Positions 47,366 through 60,540 of a DNA stretch of 64,000 nt are shown here, in pieces. This DNA is from Hofstenia miamia (lineage: Eukaryota > Xenacoelomorpha > Acoela > Hofsteniidae). The stretch covers positions 694,145 to 758,144 of the forward strand of contig CABFPE010000339.1 of the NCBI GenBank assembly GCA_900660155.1. Reading direction: 5' to 3'. The position numbers and the translations under genes were made by a program. The notes beneath the pieces are model-generated. The model did no database searches. It was not told the origin of the DNA and saw nothing but the letters and a program-made list of their open reading frames with translations. Numbering within the stretch: the stretch's first letter is position 1; each line of letters begins with the position of its first letter.

Positions 47366-48464
47366 TATTGTTAACATTCAGTTAGTTATGTGAGCGCACG
47401 CTTTGATAGTACTGTCTTACCAAAAGGCATTTCACTAAGTTAGCATGGTTATTTATTGCTTTAGAAGATTTTGAATGAATTTCTTACCATATTGTTTGCA
47501 ATGCGTGTTTTCGTAGAGGTAGAACTCATTCAAAGATGACTGTAATAGTTAAAGAAATGTCCTCTTACTCAGTTGCTTTTGAGAAAATATATAGTTATAT
47601 TTTATTTTATTTTATTGCGCAACTACTTCTTGACCCCGTATTCGAAAGTATATGTACTTTTAGAATTTAGACGAATTACGTTTTATGGATATTCATATAT
47701 AAGAGTTTAAGAAAATTCAATGTTTTTCCGTGTTAATCGTAATGATTCGTAATTTCTGACATGTGGCAATTGATTATCTATTTTCAACAAATTTTGGGGC
47801 TACCCAAATTAAGAATATAACAGTGATAATTGTATGTCCAAACAGCAAGAAAAACTTGCAAATTATGTTATACAAACAAGTAGTATTTGAAACCACATTC
47901 TAATTCGTATAAATGTACTGTTTAGTTTAATACACCTATTAATCTAAAACCTTTTGTCAAAAATAAGTTAAGAATAAAGTCATACCATATCACATCCAAC
48001 TAATGCATTAATATTTCGCGTCAAGGCTTCAAATTCGGAATCATCAGACAAATATCCATCGCTATTTTGAAACATGTACAAAACTGTAACTAAAATTTTT
48101 GAGTGTACAGAATGGGATTATAAAAAATGCATCATTTTAAGAAAATTCCGTGGTTTAGCAAAAATATATATGCAATTACCGTAAAGTTGCGTTGTTAAAA
48201 TAAATTCTTTCAAGTCCTTTCAAATTTACACGTATGTCCCACTGTGTACTATAAAAAATCAGACCCAACTTCCACTGTGTACGCCTTTTTTGGAATTTCC
48301 CTTTACACACTCGGACTAATATGTATGTATGTATATATATATATATATATATAAATAATACCTAACCCTAGTTAACTCAGGCTTTTTTACAATTTTTAAG
48401 CACTTCTATATCACAAACTAATAAAGATTACTATATTGTATTTTATAACTTATACATTTTCGAG
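47366..48464. other. Upstream region of the KCTD-like gene
   Basis: AT-rich. Any promoter or 5' exon should lie here, but no convincing TATA-initiator pair or exon was identified. A TA run lies at 48320-48353. Confidence 0.4.
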
Positions 48465-48590
48465 ATTTTTAAATCAATTCAAATCAATTCAAATCAATTG
48501 ATTTGAAAATCAATATCAAATCAAATCAATTGATTTGATTTCAACATGTTGATATCAATTCAAATCAAATCAATATCAACGGCAACCCTG
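48465..48590. repeat. AATCAATTCA tandem repeat ending in a hAT-like terminus
   Basis: A run of degenerate AATCAATTCA/AATCAATTGATTTG words, partly self-complementary, ends with GGCAACCCTG at 48590. Reversed, this is CAGGGTTGCC, a frequent hAT-type end. The left boundary is not visible. It may be the subterminal array and right end of a truncated element. Confidence 0.4.
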
Positions 48591-48682
48591 TCCTTCACAC
48601 AAACCTGTCAAGATGGGCATTTTGATTTTGGATTTCCATATTGGGTTTATTGTCCTTAGATACATTTCTTGATGATAAGAAT

Positions 48683-48758
48683 AATAAGTGTTACTAAAAA
48701 GGATATCTCTACATTCAAATAATAAGTGTTACGAAAAAAGGATATCTGTACATTCCAA
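48683..48758. repeat. Two-copy tandem repeat, period 38
   Basis: AATAAGTGTTACTAAAAAGG continuing to ACATTCAAAT is repeated at 48721 with few changes. No function is apparent. Confidence 0.7.
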
Positions 48759-51700
48759 TATTTTTCAATGCGTTCCCCAACTTGTGTCTTCATTGACATT
48801 AATTTTGGTTTTGTTACCAATAAGCCATCACATAGTTAAAATAAATTAATGAAGTTCAGTTAGATTGAGGAGAAACTCAGGTAAATGTCCACTTTACCCA
48901 AGGAACCTCGTGCATTATGTACCCGGGGGAAAAATTTTCTAGAAATTGTTAGAATTTTTTATTGACTTCAGTGGCTTGAACATGTAAATTTGATCAATTC
49001 AGGATAAAACTTCTACAATATCATGTACAATTGCATAGAAAATGTTAATAAATGTCAATTGGTAACTAAGAAATTTGTCATTCTTGTATCGAGAATTACT
49101 GTTGTAGGAACTCAAAGTCTATAAATTTTTATCCAGTTTACGGTAAATAAAGTTGGCGTCTAAATTTAAACGGCTAATAAAACTGAACGATTTTTAGAAG
49201 AGCATCTAGTGATTGAGAACATTAGGTTTTGTAAAGCACTTAATTTTCAAATGGACCTGCTTATGTTTAAGACAATAGCTATGCATATAAAAATATTTAC
49301 CTTAGGAAGTTCACGAGTTTCTTAAAAAATTGAATTTTATGTGTGACACTCAAGTTAAATACGCTCTTGGGCATTAAAAACTATATATATAAATACACTT
49401 TTATGCAGGTTATGGAATTATTAAAATGTAAAATAATTAGCTTCTACATATATATACAAAACTCACATAAGAAAAATGTTTTTCAAACTTAAAGAGTTGG
49501 CTTTGCAGAATGCAGCGGTAACTAATTGCACAATTGCGGTGACTAGCGGTAGAAACAAAATTTAAAATCAATTTATGTGTTCAATTGGTATAGTATTAAT
49601 TGAACATCTCTGAAACACAACTACTGCTGTTCACTTGTTTGTTCAGTTCTTTGTACTTAGTTTTGAAAATAATGACTTAGTCTCGTATTTTCATAAGCAA
49701 CCTATAAAATTACTTTCCTAAAAAGTCCTTTTACAAATACTTTACTCAGGAATGATTAATTACGGATCTATGTAATCAATGTACGATATTTTCTCAATGT
49801 ATTCTGCAGAAAAATTTTCATAGTAATTTGCATATTTCATTAAGGATGTACTCTACCTAATATAATTGAATTCATTGACCAAGTACTGCTAAAATTGACC
49901 TCGGAAACTTTATAACTTTTAAGAACCAGTCAGAAATAACTTTCTTTTAACATGGTCGAAATATACAAAAATCGAATTTATTGGCCATGATTAATCTTAG
50001 CTATAACTGTGGCATACTGCTGAAAAATTTCATTCATTCGGGTGATTCGCTGTAAAACATAGTGCATAATGCGGTGCTTCAACTGTGAATCTTTTTCTCT
50101 TCGGTGATAATATTTATAAAAATTACTGTACCGCGCTCATCTTCACCTAGAGCTGATAAAATTGACTTCAAAAACCTTGCCAACATGTTGATTGGTAATA
50201 ATTATATTATATTTATACTTCTTAATACAAGAACTAGCAATAACATCTACTTACACTTCATTTAAATAATATGAACTACATTTAAGATAATAGAAAAGTC
50301 TTCAGCCCGATTTCACCCGTAATTTGGACAGTGAATATCTCAAATTGACCCGAACTATTTTAAAACTATGCATTGGAATAAAATGAAGAAACTGGGATCC
50401 CGGATTTCAGAAATTCACTCATAATTTTTTACACCTTTGATCAAATCATGCTGTAGAACCAGAAAATTTCATGGAAAGAGATGGGGTCCAGATACAATAA
50501 CATTTTATGGGGCTGGTACTCTAAAATTATGGTATTGATTCACGTGGATATATTTGCCTCCCATACATTCAAACTTCAACATAATATTCACACACCAGCA
50601 TAGTGTAATGTAATTCGCGAAGCTTCTTTTAATTCAGGTGCAAATCACGACCAAACCAACTCGAGATTTGCGGATCACTCCAAAAAAGTAGATAAACTTT
50701 AGTAATATGTAAACAATACTGGAAACGGCGATGTTATATTATGTGATAGCCAATTGAGACAGTCAACTTTTTGAATGAAGTATCTCGTAAGTCAAAATCA
50801 TGGCTTAACACTCAGTGCATAGACTCAAGCAATAAGTTTATTTGCTTACTCAAAATGGTGAAATACGACCACAGGGATGAATGTGGAAACGATGAGGCTC
50901 CTGTATATTCAATGAGCCAAATGAAACTGCAAAAAACTTTCAGAAGTGACAAGAAAATTCTTGTGTGACATCCCTTGAAGTCTGGCTTTGTTCATGAAAT
51001 TTGATTATATTAGTTTGCCAATTTCTGAATTTTCTAATCCATTGATTTCAAAATGTAGTGAAGGAAATTCACGGAGTTCCCCTTTATGATACAGGTAGCA
51101 GAAATGCTTCATCTACTTTGGGAAGATCGCGCATTTTCTACTTGTATATAGAAGGCATTATTAAGATCTTGATGCATGATGCCTCCGCTACTTGAATTCG
51201 TTTGCTTGTTTCATTTAGATTGCATTTTAACTTATTCGATTTCAAGAATGAATGTGACTTTGATCGAACTAACTCGAGATTACTGCGAAAAACTTTATGG
51301 GTGTGTACTGGTTATCAATGAAAACCAGTCATGTTTATATACCCATGATCTGAGCCGTTTAAATTTGACCTGTGACCTGACGGAACTCATTTAGTAGTCA
51401 GCCATGCTCCAATCTGACACATATTATGATCAGGCTTAGTGAAATACTACATTCGCTTTAAGCGAGATGCAGGCTCACAAACAGGACGCAAATATCAAAT
51501 TTCTAGTCTTTATTCAAAACAGAGAACATCACTGAACAGTAAAAAACTTTAGGTCAATGTGCGAAATAACCATATTTGATCCATGATCCGATTTGAATTG
51601 GTAAAATTACTCGACCATCCTGCGGTACTCAGAACAAACGAATTTTACTATAACCAAATAGCTATTGAATATTTTAAGCAATTCAAAATACCTGGGTGGG

Positions 51701-53624
51701 ACGTTGAAATCCATTTTGAGATTGTATGAACTGCGCTACTGTTATTGCAAAAGCATATATAACGCTAAATTCCATTGCACAGAAAACCCATCCAAAATCG
51801 CGAACCCTATCCCGATGCCCCAAAATTGCTAAAAGTTTATTAGCAAGATATTTTTTGATGTGTCAGAAGAAAAATCCTTCAAAACGTCTACGCACTTGTG
51901 AGTGTCCATTTTGTTATAGAGAGGTACCATTAAAAAATATGATATATTATTGGAATTCGCACCATCAATTTCTAAGAAAGCTGTATGTATTTGAATATAA
52001 GTTAACTTAGTGCCAATCATTTTACAGGTCTGTTATTGGGATGTTGTTATATCTATAAGTGCTCCTTCTATATTGCCGTCAGTTGAACATATGATTATAA
52101 AGGTAAAATGATTACTGGAGTGTAAATAATTAACATTTAATCTCACTATTAAACCTGAAATATTACTTCATTATCATTGTTGGTTACATTTAATTCAATT
52201 ATCAATTACAATTTATTTATATTATAGGTTCAAGAAATTGAAGGGAATTATTTTTCAATTATTTGAGTTGATTTATTTGTAACTGTATTGACAACTATTG
52301 CATACGATCGTTACAATATTTAATGGAATTGAAAATAAACAAAAAAATAAGTAGTGAGTGAGTTGGGAAAAATAGTACTTTGCAGCCTATCTGCTACAAT
52401 GCCCTAAATCTGAAAGAAAATGCTGAAGATATTTTGAATTAATCTAAGATTAAAATCTGTCTTTAATAAATTCAATCTCATCGGAGCCTTTCAGTCGTTC
52501 GTTTAATGCATTAGTAATGAAGACCTATTTAGACTATCGCCTTGAAAGCATTTCATATTCTTTTTGTAAATAAGAGTTGCAGTTTGTCTCATTTTAATGT
52601 TAGAGAAATTGCGAGTTTTTGTATGATTCGAAATTTTTTTAGTTGAAAACAGAGTATTTGTAACACAGAGGTCTTGGTTTATTCATAATATATGTAAATA
52701 AAGAGTATATTTATACAAAATTTTTTTCTAGTTTTGCAAGTGAATTTGTTTCACATATGTAATAAATTTCAAATTTCATAGGATTAATGTACTTTGTAGG
52801 GAAAAATATTTCCTCTTAACCGGAGTAAGCCTGAAATACTTTGGTCATTAGTTTTTAAATTCACGATCTCAATTCATGGAACTCAAATTGTTCAAAAACA
52901 GTATACATTATTAGTTTGTATAAAGAAAAGAATTTAAAATTGCTAAATCAATGGCTTACTGTTAAAAATAAGCCTCTTGTGATAAATTCAAGTGTAATTT
53001 AGGTGTGAAATTTTATACGCAATATAAAATTTCGTTGGTATTTTAAGTTGTTTGTCCTCATTGATGAAATGAGTCTTCTGGAATAATTCATAATCTTATT
53101 TTGTGAGCGCTTTTAATTAGCCCAGATAAATTCGATTTAACCAGAATATAGAGATTGCGCTTTTAATTATCTCTTCTTGGTTTATTAAACGGGAGTCGTG
53201 CTGTCTAACCATTGATGTTCCATTTGATTAAAGATAAGTTCTGTTCAGTGCTGTGCTTTGTAAAATGTTATGTTAAATTAATTAATACATATATTTCCTT
53301 TTCTAAATCCAAGGAATATAATTCTGTTTCCTAAATTTATTTTTTATTAAAATGTGCACTTAGGTAATATTTAAGTACAAAGTACATTTCAGGGAACATT
53401 AATTTACTAAAAAATTGTACAAAAAATGAAAACCTTTTGTATTCGGCATCATAAGGTTTTTTGTCCAAAAATTATTTCCAAACGAATATAAAATTTACCA
53501 TGTATCTAAATGAATTATAAGAACAACACTCAGAGTTTAGATGCCTCTTTCTTCTAAAATTATTTCAAATTAAGTATGGTTTACGTACGAATTTTTTTTC
53601 TATTTGCCCTCGCCAAAATTCATA
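48759..53624. other. AT-rich non-coding stretch
   Basis: Frames at 50771-50968, 51176-51394 and 51726-52010 look less AT-biased but match nothing I know. No repeats with clear ends. Confidence 0.5.
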
Positions 53625-53632
53625 AGGACAGT

Positions 53633-53780
53633 CAGTGGCGTCAATGGCTAAAAAACCAGGGATGTTAAAGCCATATTATAATGACCCAAAATCAAAATAT
53701 TTTGTTAACCTAAAGGTCCACAGTAATAAAATTTGGTGAATCAAACACCTCTGAATACCCCTATTATAGTTATGCCACTG
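53633..53780. mobile_element. Complete hAT-like MITE (148 bp)
   Basis: Begins CAGTGGCGTCAATGGC and ends GTTATGCCACTG; the reverse complement of the end is CAGTGGCATAAC. CAGTGGCGTAA is a common hAT terminal repeat in animals. Flanks AGGACAGT (53625-53632) and AGGACGGT (53781-53788) form an 8-bp target duplication with one mismatch. No coding potential. Confidence 0.8.
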
Positions 53781-54140
53781 AGGACGGTTTCTTAAGAATC
53801 TAAAGGTGTATATTGCATAAAAATGATTTAATATTAAAATTTAGAACAATATGTAGAATCTTTATACTTGTGAAAAATAGCTTTCCACTTCTTTACGTTA
53901 AAAGTTTAACAAACATTTCTATTAATTTCTGCTTCCTTTTCATCTCATGATAAACTATAATTTACTAAACATTGAGTGTGTGAAAAAAATTCTATAAACA
54001 ATTAAGTTTAAACACCCCGGAAATTTTTAAACTTTTTTCATGATTTTGAAAAATAATTAAATTCTTACATTTTAATAAGTAATAACAATATCAAAAATTT
54101 GAAAGCACTTGCGATTGAGGAAAATACCTTCTTTCACTTA

Positions 54141-54365
54141 GGCCACGGTTAGACTAGTGATTTGCTCAAAAGTGATCTATCACATTTTGAGTGAATCGCA
54201 CGTCTAACCACTCGAGATAATGAGCGATGTGACGATCACGAAGAAATCGTGCGCATTCGATTTCCTTGTGATCGTCACATCGCTAATTATCTAGGGTGGT
54301 TAGACGTGCAACGCTTTCAAAAGTGACAGATTACTTTTAACCAATCACCTAGTCTAAGCGTGGCC
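54141..54365. mobile_element. Palindromic MITE, PIF/Harbinger-like (225 bp)
   Basis: Nearly the whole element is one long inverted repeat. The left arm begins GGCCACGGTTAGACTAGTGA and the right arm, reverse-complemented, GGCCACGCTTAGACTAGGTG. The arms continue to match (for example GCACGTCTAACCAC in both) and close on a central segment near 54240-54265. The flanks are TTA (54138-54140) and TTA (54366-54368), consistent with the three-base TWA target of PIF/Harbinger elements, though three bases is weak proof. A transcript would fold into a stable hairpin. Confidence 0.75.
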
Positions 54366-54368
54366 TTA

Positions 54369-56748
54369 CGCTCTAAATCCGCAACCCACCTCTTTTGCAT
54401 GGAAGCGTGCTTTCGGCCCTGCGACCTTTGCCTTTGCCCAAGGCACGTCTCAATTTATTTGGGTATCAATGTGTTTCAGGAAACAGCTAAAGTTCTTTAT
54501 TGGCTTCATTGGTTCGAAATATAATAATTAAATGAATGTTAGGTATAGAGGAAATGCAAACCTTTTTCAAAAATTCAAAATTTTTAAGGAAAAATTGTTG
54601 ATCTTATCATCAACTTCAGCCACAGCAATAGGGTTTAATATAAATTTACAACATTGCATTCAAGTATGTTCTTCACCAATACACAAATTTCCTAACAAGC
54701 TTGAAGAAAATTGTTTGTAAATGTAGAAAAACGGTTTGTCTTTTCAAAAAGAAAAAAGAGGCCAGGCTGCTAAGGGTTAAATATGATTACCATTTTTGAA
54801 TTTCACCTAGATTATGATTCAATGAAAGCAATTTTCAAGGGAATTTAATAAATAAATGTTTATTAGAATTATTGAGAAATAAAATTGTTATTCCATGATT
54901 TTAACACAGCAATCACATACAATCAACACGTTATTCGAACGCCATCTAGAAAATTTTTTCCAACTGGTCATTAAAGTATTGTACAGTTTATATATAAATC
55001 ATTTGCAATACATCAGCAAATTACTAATTAAATTAGGAAGTAATAGGAAATAAGAAATATCAAATCAAATTATTCCATTATTAGATAATTAGAAAATTAC
55101 CAAGAACAATGCAAATTTCACGTTCAGCGTTTAATTATTTCCTGTAACAATATTTTCATTGCGTCAGTTATCTTGTGACGGTCGTTAGCGTTCAAACTCG
55201 CATTAATTGATAATTCAAGTGCTAATTTCTACAAAACCTAGTGAAAACTATCATTAGATTTCAGACAAAGAATTATCATATGGTAAATAATTTTTCATTG
55301 ATATGTCTTTAGTAGCTTTTAAAGTTCTAAGCATTGTAGACTAACATAGCAACATAAAAATTTGTTATATAGCTTTGTAGCACTATTTAAGTTTTTCAGC
55401 TTGGGTTCAATTTGCTTAGTTTGCGTGCAATTATATATTCGCACACGAGAATAATGTTTTTGAATTTTGCAGTCACTCAGGGGCACCGGAATCTTGAATA
55501 AAGGGCATGGGCAGAAGTCTCAAAAGGGGGGCATTTCATATATGACAACAAGTGATTTTTTCAAGAGTAAAGTAATGTTTATAAAAAGACATTTAATTAA
55601 CATAGTACCATGAAAAGAAAATAAAATTGTAAAACACATGTAGTGAGCAAAAAATTCAAAACTATTTCAGTTTTCCAAATAATTTTTGTCACGTTTTGAA
55701 TTGTGTGATGTCGTGCATTTGATTAAATTTGAGAAAAATAAGTTTACTATTGATCAATTTAGCAGTTGATTTTTTTTTTTTTGAAATTTATGTTACTAAG
55801 AAACAGTGAATTGACCAACTATAATTTTAAATTACTTTGGATTTTAATCTCATACCACAGGGACTTGAGAATAACTCTTTACTGAAACCACGTTTTCAGA
55901 ATATTATTCACATTTTTGGAAATTTGAACGAACATAAAACCAATACCATGGGACCACATGGAAATATGAGACCAGAAAATCTAATGAGACTGGTATGAGC
56001 CAAGACTGATACAAAATCAAATAATTTTTCTAGTCCTGCAGAATCCAAATCCTTATCCATGTACATTCATATTTAACTAGAGACCTTCATTTTAATCCAT
56101 TTTAATTGAGTACAACAATTTATTGGAATTAAATCAATTTTCTATCTTATTTGTTATTCCTTTTAAGAATTGTTCGTAGTTCTTAAAATTTGTGTTTCGA
56201 CATTGATATCGATTATCTGACCCCTAAACCCTCTCCTATTTTATGCTGAAATATAAATATTGTGTAAATAATTAAATTATAATAACCTATTTCGGGAAAA
56301 TAGAATAGATAATTAAAACATATTACAAAAATTCAAATGAAATGATTAAAAATTATTTTTTGTAAAAAATGACGTGTACTTTTGAGGTTTCATGCTCTTC
56401 CACAAATATGTTTTAAAAATATGTAAACAAATTCTCGTAGAAATATTAGTAGGAAGTTTTAAATTGATTTTAAGTAATCGCATTTCATAATTCAATTACA
56501 AATTTTTGTGGACAACCCACTTAATTTTTCTTAACAAATTTCTACTTATCTTTAATTTTCAAAGTTTAATTTGTTTCATAGTATTTCTCAATTTGCTTAT
56601 TAAGTACTTAAATTTAAATACATACAAATTATACTAACAAAAGTAATATATTATTATTGGGACTATCTCATTTTGCATGTCAAATGACTGACTTATTATT
56701 CTGCAAGCCCAACAACTAAAGCTATTCTAAAAACGTATGCATAGGACT
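54369..56748. other. AT-rich non-coding stretch
   Basis: Only the possible hAT-like end at 55489 stands out. Confidence 0.5.
55489..55540. repeat. Possible hAT-like end (CAGGGGCACCGGAA)
   Basis: CAGGGGCACCGGAATCTTG at about 55489 resembles a hAT terminal repeat and is followed by a short G-rich stretch. No matching right end or duplication was found. Confidence 0.25.
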
Positions 56749-56774
56749 TATATATATATATATATATATATATA

Positions 56775-57774
56775 NNNNNNNNNNNNNNNNNNNNNNNNNN
56801 NNNNNNNNNNNNNNNNNNNNNNNNNNNNNNNNNNNNNNNNNNNNNNNNNNNNNNNNNNNNNNNNNNNNNNNNNNNNNNNNNNNNNNNNNNNNNNNNNNNN
56901 NNNNNNNNNNNNNNNNNNNNNNNNNNNNNNNNNNNNNNNNNNNNNNNNNNNNNNNNNNNNNNNNNNNNNNNNNNNNNNNNNNNNNNNNNNNNNNNNNNNN
57001 NNNNNNNNNNNNNNNNNNNNNNNNNNNNNNNNNNNNNNNNNNNNNNNNNNNNNNNNNNNNNNNNNNNNNNNNNNNNNNNNNNNNNNNNNNNNNNNNNNNN
57101 NNNNNNNNNNNNNNNNNNNNNNNNNNNNNNNNNNNNNNNNNNNNNNNNNNNNNNNNNNNNNNNNNNNNNNNNNNNNNNNNNNNNNNNNNNNNNNNNNNNN
57201 NNNNNNNNNNNNNNNNNNNNNNNNNNNNNNNNNNNNNNNNNNNNNNNNNNNNNNNNNNNNNNNNNNNNNNNNNNNNNNNNNNNNNNNNNNNNNNNNNNNN
57301 NNNNNNNNNNNNNNNNNNNNNNNNNNNNNNNNNNNNNNNNNNNNNNNNNNNNNNNNNNNNNNNNNNNNNNNNNNNNNNNNNNNNNNNNNNNNNNNNNNNN
57401 NNNNNNNNNNNNNNNNNNNNNNNNNNNNNNNNNNNNNNNNNNNNNNNNNNNNNNNNNNNNNNNNNNNNNNNNNNNNNNNNNNNNNNNNNNNNNNNNNNNN
57501 NNNNNNNNNNNNNNNNNNNNNNNNNNNNNNNNNNNNNNNNNNNNNNNNNNNNNNNNNNNNNNNNNNNNNNNNNNNNNNNNNNNNNNNNNNNNNNNNNNNN
57601 NNNNNNNNNNNNNNNNNNNNNNNNNNNNNNNNNNNNNNNNNNNNNNNNNNNNNNNNNNNNNNNNNNNNNNNNNNNNNNNNNNNNNNNNNNNNNNNNNNNN
57701 NNNNNNNNNNNNNNNNNNNNNNNNNNNNNNNNNNNNNNNNNNNNNNNNNNNNNNNNNNNNNNNNNNNNNNNNNN
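56775..57774. other. 1000-N assembly gap
   Basis: Exactly 1000 N, entered from a TA run (56749-56774). Confidence 0.95.
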
Positions 57775-57942
57775 GTGTAAATTTACAAAGGATGCTTTAG
57801 TACGAGACTTAATCAAGCCAGATTTCGGGTGTTGTCCCAGGTCAGTTTTGAGTAGTAATTAATGCTTAAAATTGTGTATATATATATTTATAAGTATTTA
57901 CCACTAACTGGTTTTGTTTGCTTTTACTTTGCATGAATTGAG

Positions 57943-57943
<1 letters not shown>

Positions 57944-57980
<37 letters not shown>
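57944..57980. repeat. TA microsatellite
   Basis: Uninterrupted TA run about 170 bp after the second 1-kb gap. Confidence 0.95.
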
Positions 57981-57981
<1 letters not shown>

Positions 57982-58659
57982 CATTAATAGATTTAGTTTA
58001 ATTTATATTCATTTTTTGTTTAAGTTTGGTTCCTTTAATTCTAAATAAATTGATTCTATGATGTTTTTTGAAAATTATCAATTGCCTTGGATAAGACTTT
58101 ATAAGTAAATTTAATATCACAGTTCTTTAAGTGATTACAAAATGGTTGACTAATTTTTGTGTTCTCTAACTCTTGTTTGTAAATTTCTTGACCTCTTTCC
58201 AATGCATTGTGCACCACAGCTGGAAGTAATCTCATGTAATACCTGGTTTCGTCTTTATCTCTATTAGATGTTTTAGTTTATGGGTTTTAAGTATAAATCC
58301 TATTTTAAAATATGATGGAAAATTCTTTTCAGATCTTTCTGTAATTTAATTGATTGCTTGCCTCGATATTCAATATTAAAGATGTAATTGTATAAGTAAT
58401 CACTTTGTTTTTAGTATTTTTAGTTTGTAGTAAATTTTCTAGTCTTGCTTATATAATTCAATCGACAATTGACTATATATGTTGTATATTCATTACACCT
58501 TACAATAATCTTTGTGATTTTTTTGATGAAGTTCTTTGTAATTTTGAACCATTATAACATGTCGATGTTGATCATGGATTTTTTGTAAATAAAATGTATC
58601 TTTGATGGTAGTAAATTATAAATTTCGTATTGGTTTTGTGCTCCAACACGCATCTTGCC

Positions 58660-58910
58660 AAGATTTCTTCTCAGAATCAGAAATAATAAACGATCGAAGT
58701 GTAATGATGTTATAATTATGGGAGACTGGAACTTTTACTCATTAGACAATAAAAATCAATCTAAATTATGAAATTTTTTGTCAAAATTTAACTTTAATAA
58801 TGATTGAAAACTGACATTTTTGAAAAAAACAAGTTATCAACATGTTCCCTCAACTAATGCGAATGGAAAATCTTACATAGTGAATTTGCAAATGTTATTC
58901 GGCAGTTATA
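58660..58910 (+). mobile_element. Possible LINE endonuclease fragment
   Basis: The plus strand gives IIMGDWNFYSLDNKNQSKL (about 58710-58770), similar to the GDFN....N motif of LINE apurinic-type endonucleases. After a stop come FLSKFNFNN and then TSYQHVPSTNANGKSYIV, in the place of the T..........S.ID motif. The match is weak because key residues (GDFN to GDWN, ID to IV) have changed. No RT is recognisable nearby. Confidence 0.35.
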
Positions 58911-58917
58911 CAAACAA

Positions 58918-58966
58918 ATATATAGATATATATATATATATATACATATATATATAATATATATAA
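58918..58966. repeat. Imperfect TA microsatellite
   Basis: TA run broken by TACATA and TAATATAT, just past the possible endonuclease fragment. Confidence 0.9.
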
Positions 58967-59682
58967 CAGCATGCCAATAGTATGAGTTGAAAAAATACAT
59001 ATAATAAATAAAAATTACAAGTTTACCCAGAGTAAGTACTAACTCAAAATTCAAAATGCAAAAAGAAAAATATTTATGTTTTAGTCAGTTAATTATAATG
59101 TGTATTCATTCAGCTTTCTGAATTGTTTGTTTGCTGTTCGTCAACAATTTCTTAGAAACGAATACATCCAAGGTCAGCCACCATATAAATAAAATAGTTC
59201 CTAAAAATTGAAAATTTTAATAAAATTGTTTTAACATAAAATGTCCGTCAAAATTTTAAAGAAATCGGCATTGTTTACGGATCTGATAGCTTCATATGGC
59301 TCTTACCTTTTTGGAATACATCAATTTCTTTGACATTATTATTAAGCCAGCATGTAAGAAATTTTAATCTTATTGTAAAATAATGAACTTCTTTGAATTG
59401 TCTAGATATTTCACACTACATCTCTCAAAATTGACATTTTGATTTTGGATCATTAAAATTGTGTAGCATATTTTCTTGTTCTACAATTCTCGTGTACGAC
59501 CTTGTGAATATTCAAATTTTTTCAAAACAAAGCATATCAAAGGTGATTAATAATTGAAATACGCATTTGTGACAGTCCTTATAATGTTTCTCAAAAAATT
59601 ATGTTGTCAGGACTTTGTTAAAATGTACACTTTGGTGTGAACTACCGCGTTCTTATACAGAAAATTAGCGCGTTATCAAAAT

Positions 59683-60434
59683 GGTTAGCGGGTTTTTCAC
59701 CTCATGCGAATACGCAAGTTAGTTACTAATGACGAAATAAACGAAGACTACTTCCTAAAAGAAACAATTTCAATTATTAAGGATTTTAGTATCTCTTTTA
59801 AAACCTATGTAGTAAATCAGCATATATGTATAATTCCATAATATACATGATAGTATATGAAAATTTAGAATATGCATATTATAATGCAATTAATGAATAA
59901 CTTCTACTTGAGAAAATGACATTTAATGAACTGTATCAAGATAAAAAAAATCTTCGTACACTTAGTTCTTGAAAATTGTTCATTGAGTTCATGTTGAGTG
60001 GATCAACCCATATAGCCGGGCTGCTTCTGAAAATAAGAATCGCATGGAGATCCCATGAGAAAAAAGTGTCTCGTGCAATACATTTAACGTGATTTTGCAA
60101 ACCTGTGATAAATCAGGTTCCAAAGAAATGCCATTTATCACAATAAGATTTTAATAAAATAGCTTCATCGATCAATATCTGTATAACCGTGTATTATAGT
60201 TGAATTAGTATTATTGCACAACTAAATTGCTTAAATAGTATGAAAGGTACCGGTATTATGTCATTTTACACTAAACAATATTGATTGCAAATGAAATTAA
60301 ATGTAAAAGTTTTAGTAACACCAAAGATAAGCTTAACAACTGCAACTAATTCTTTTTATTAAATGTCTCTTTTCATATTACGTCAACAGTTAGTAATTTG
60401 TATTCATTAATATGGAGTGAAAAACCCGCTAACT
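59683..60434. mobile_element. Candidate non-autonomous element with perfect 17-bp inverted ends
   Basis: GTTAGCGGGTTTTTCAC at 59684-59700 recurs as its exact reverse complement at 60417-60433. No such 17-bp pair is expected by chance at this spacing in AT-rich DNA. No coding region is seen between the ends. The flanks show no clear target duplication (TTA/TAA at the ends is part of the palindrome), so the superfamily is undecided. Confidence 0.5.
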
Positions 60435-60540
60435 ATTTTTTACATGGTGTATACATGTATAGTATATATGAGTATTTGTTAATGCAAATTTTATAATATT
60501 TTGTTTAAATTAAACCGAAAAATTAAAAATAAATTTATAC

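Larger units (their letters stand above)
57981..59682. other. AT-rich non-coding stretch
   Basis: Contains the weak endonuclease-like fragment and a TA array listed separately; nothing else recognised. Confidence 0.5.

Noticed and set aside
48683-48758. Possible CRISPR-like direct repeat
   Set aside because: Only two tandem copies with no spacer, in a eukaryotic context; a simple tandem duplication explains it.
51176-52010. 72- and 94-codon plus-strand frames
   Set aside because: Composition is less biased than the background, but no motif, homologous pattern, splice context or neighbouring exon supports a gene.
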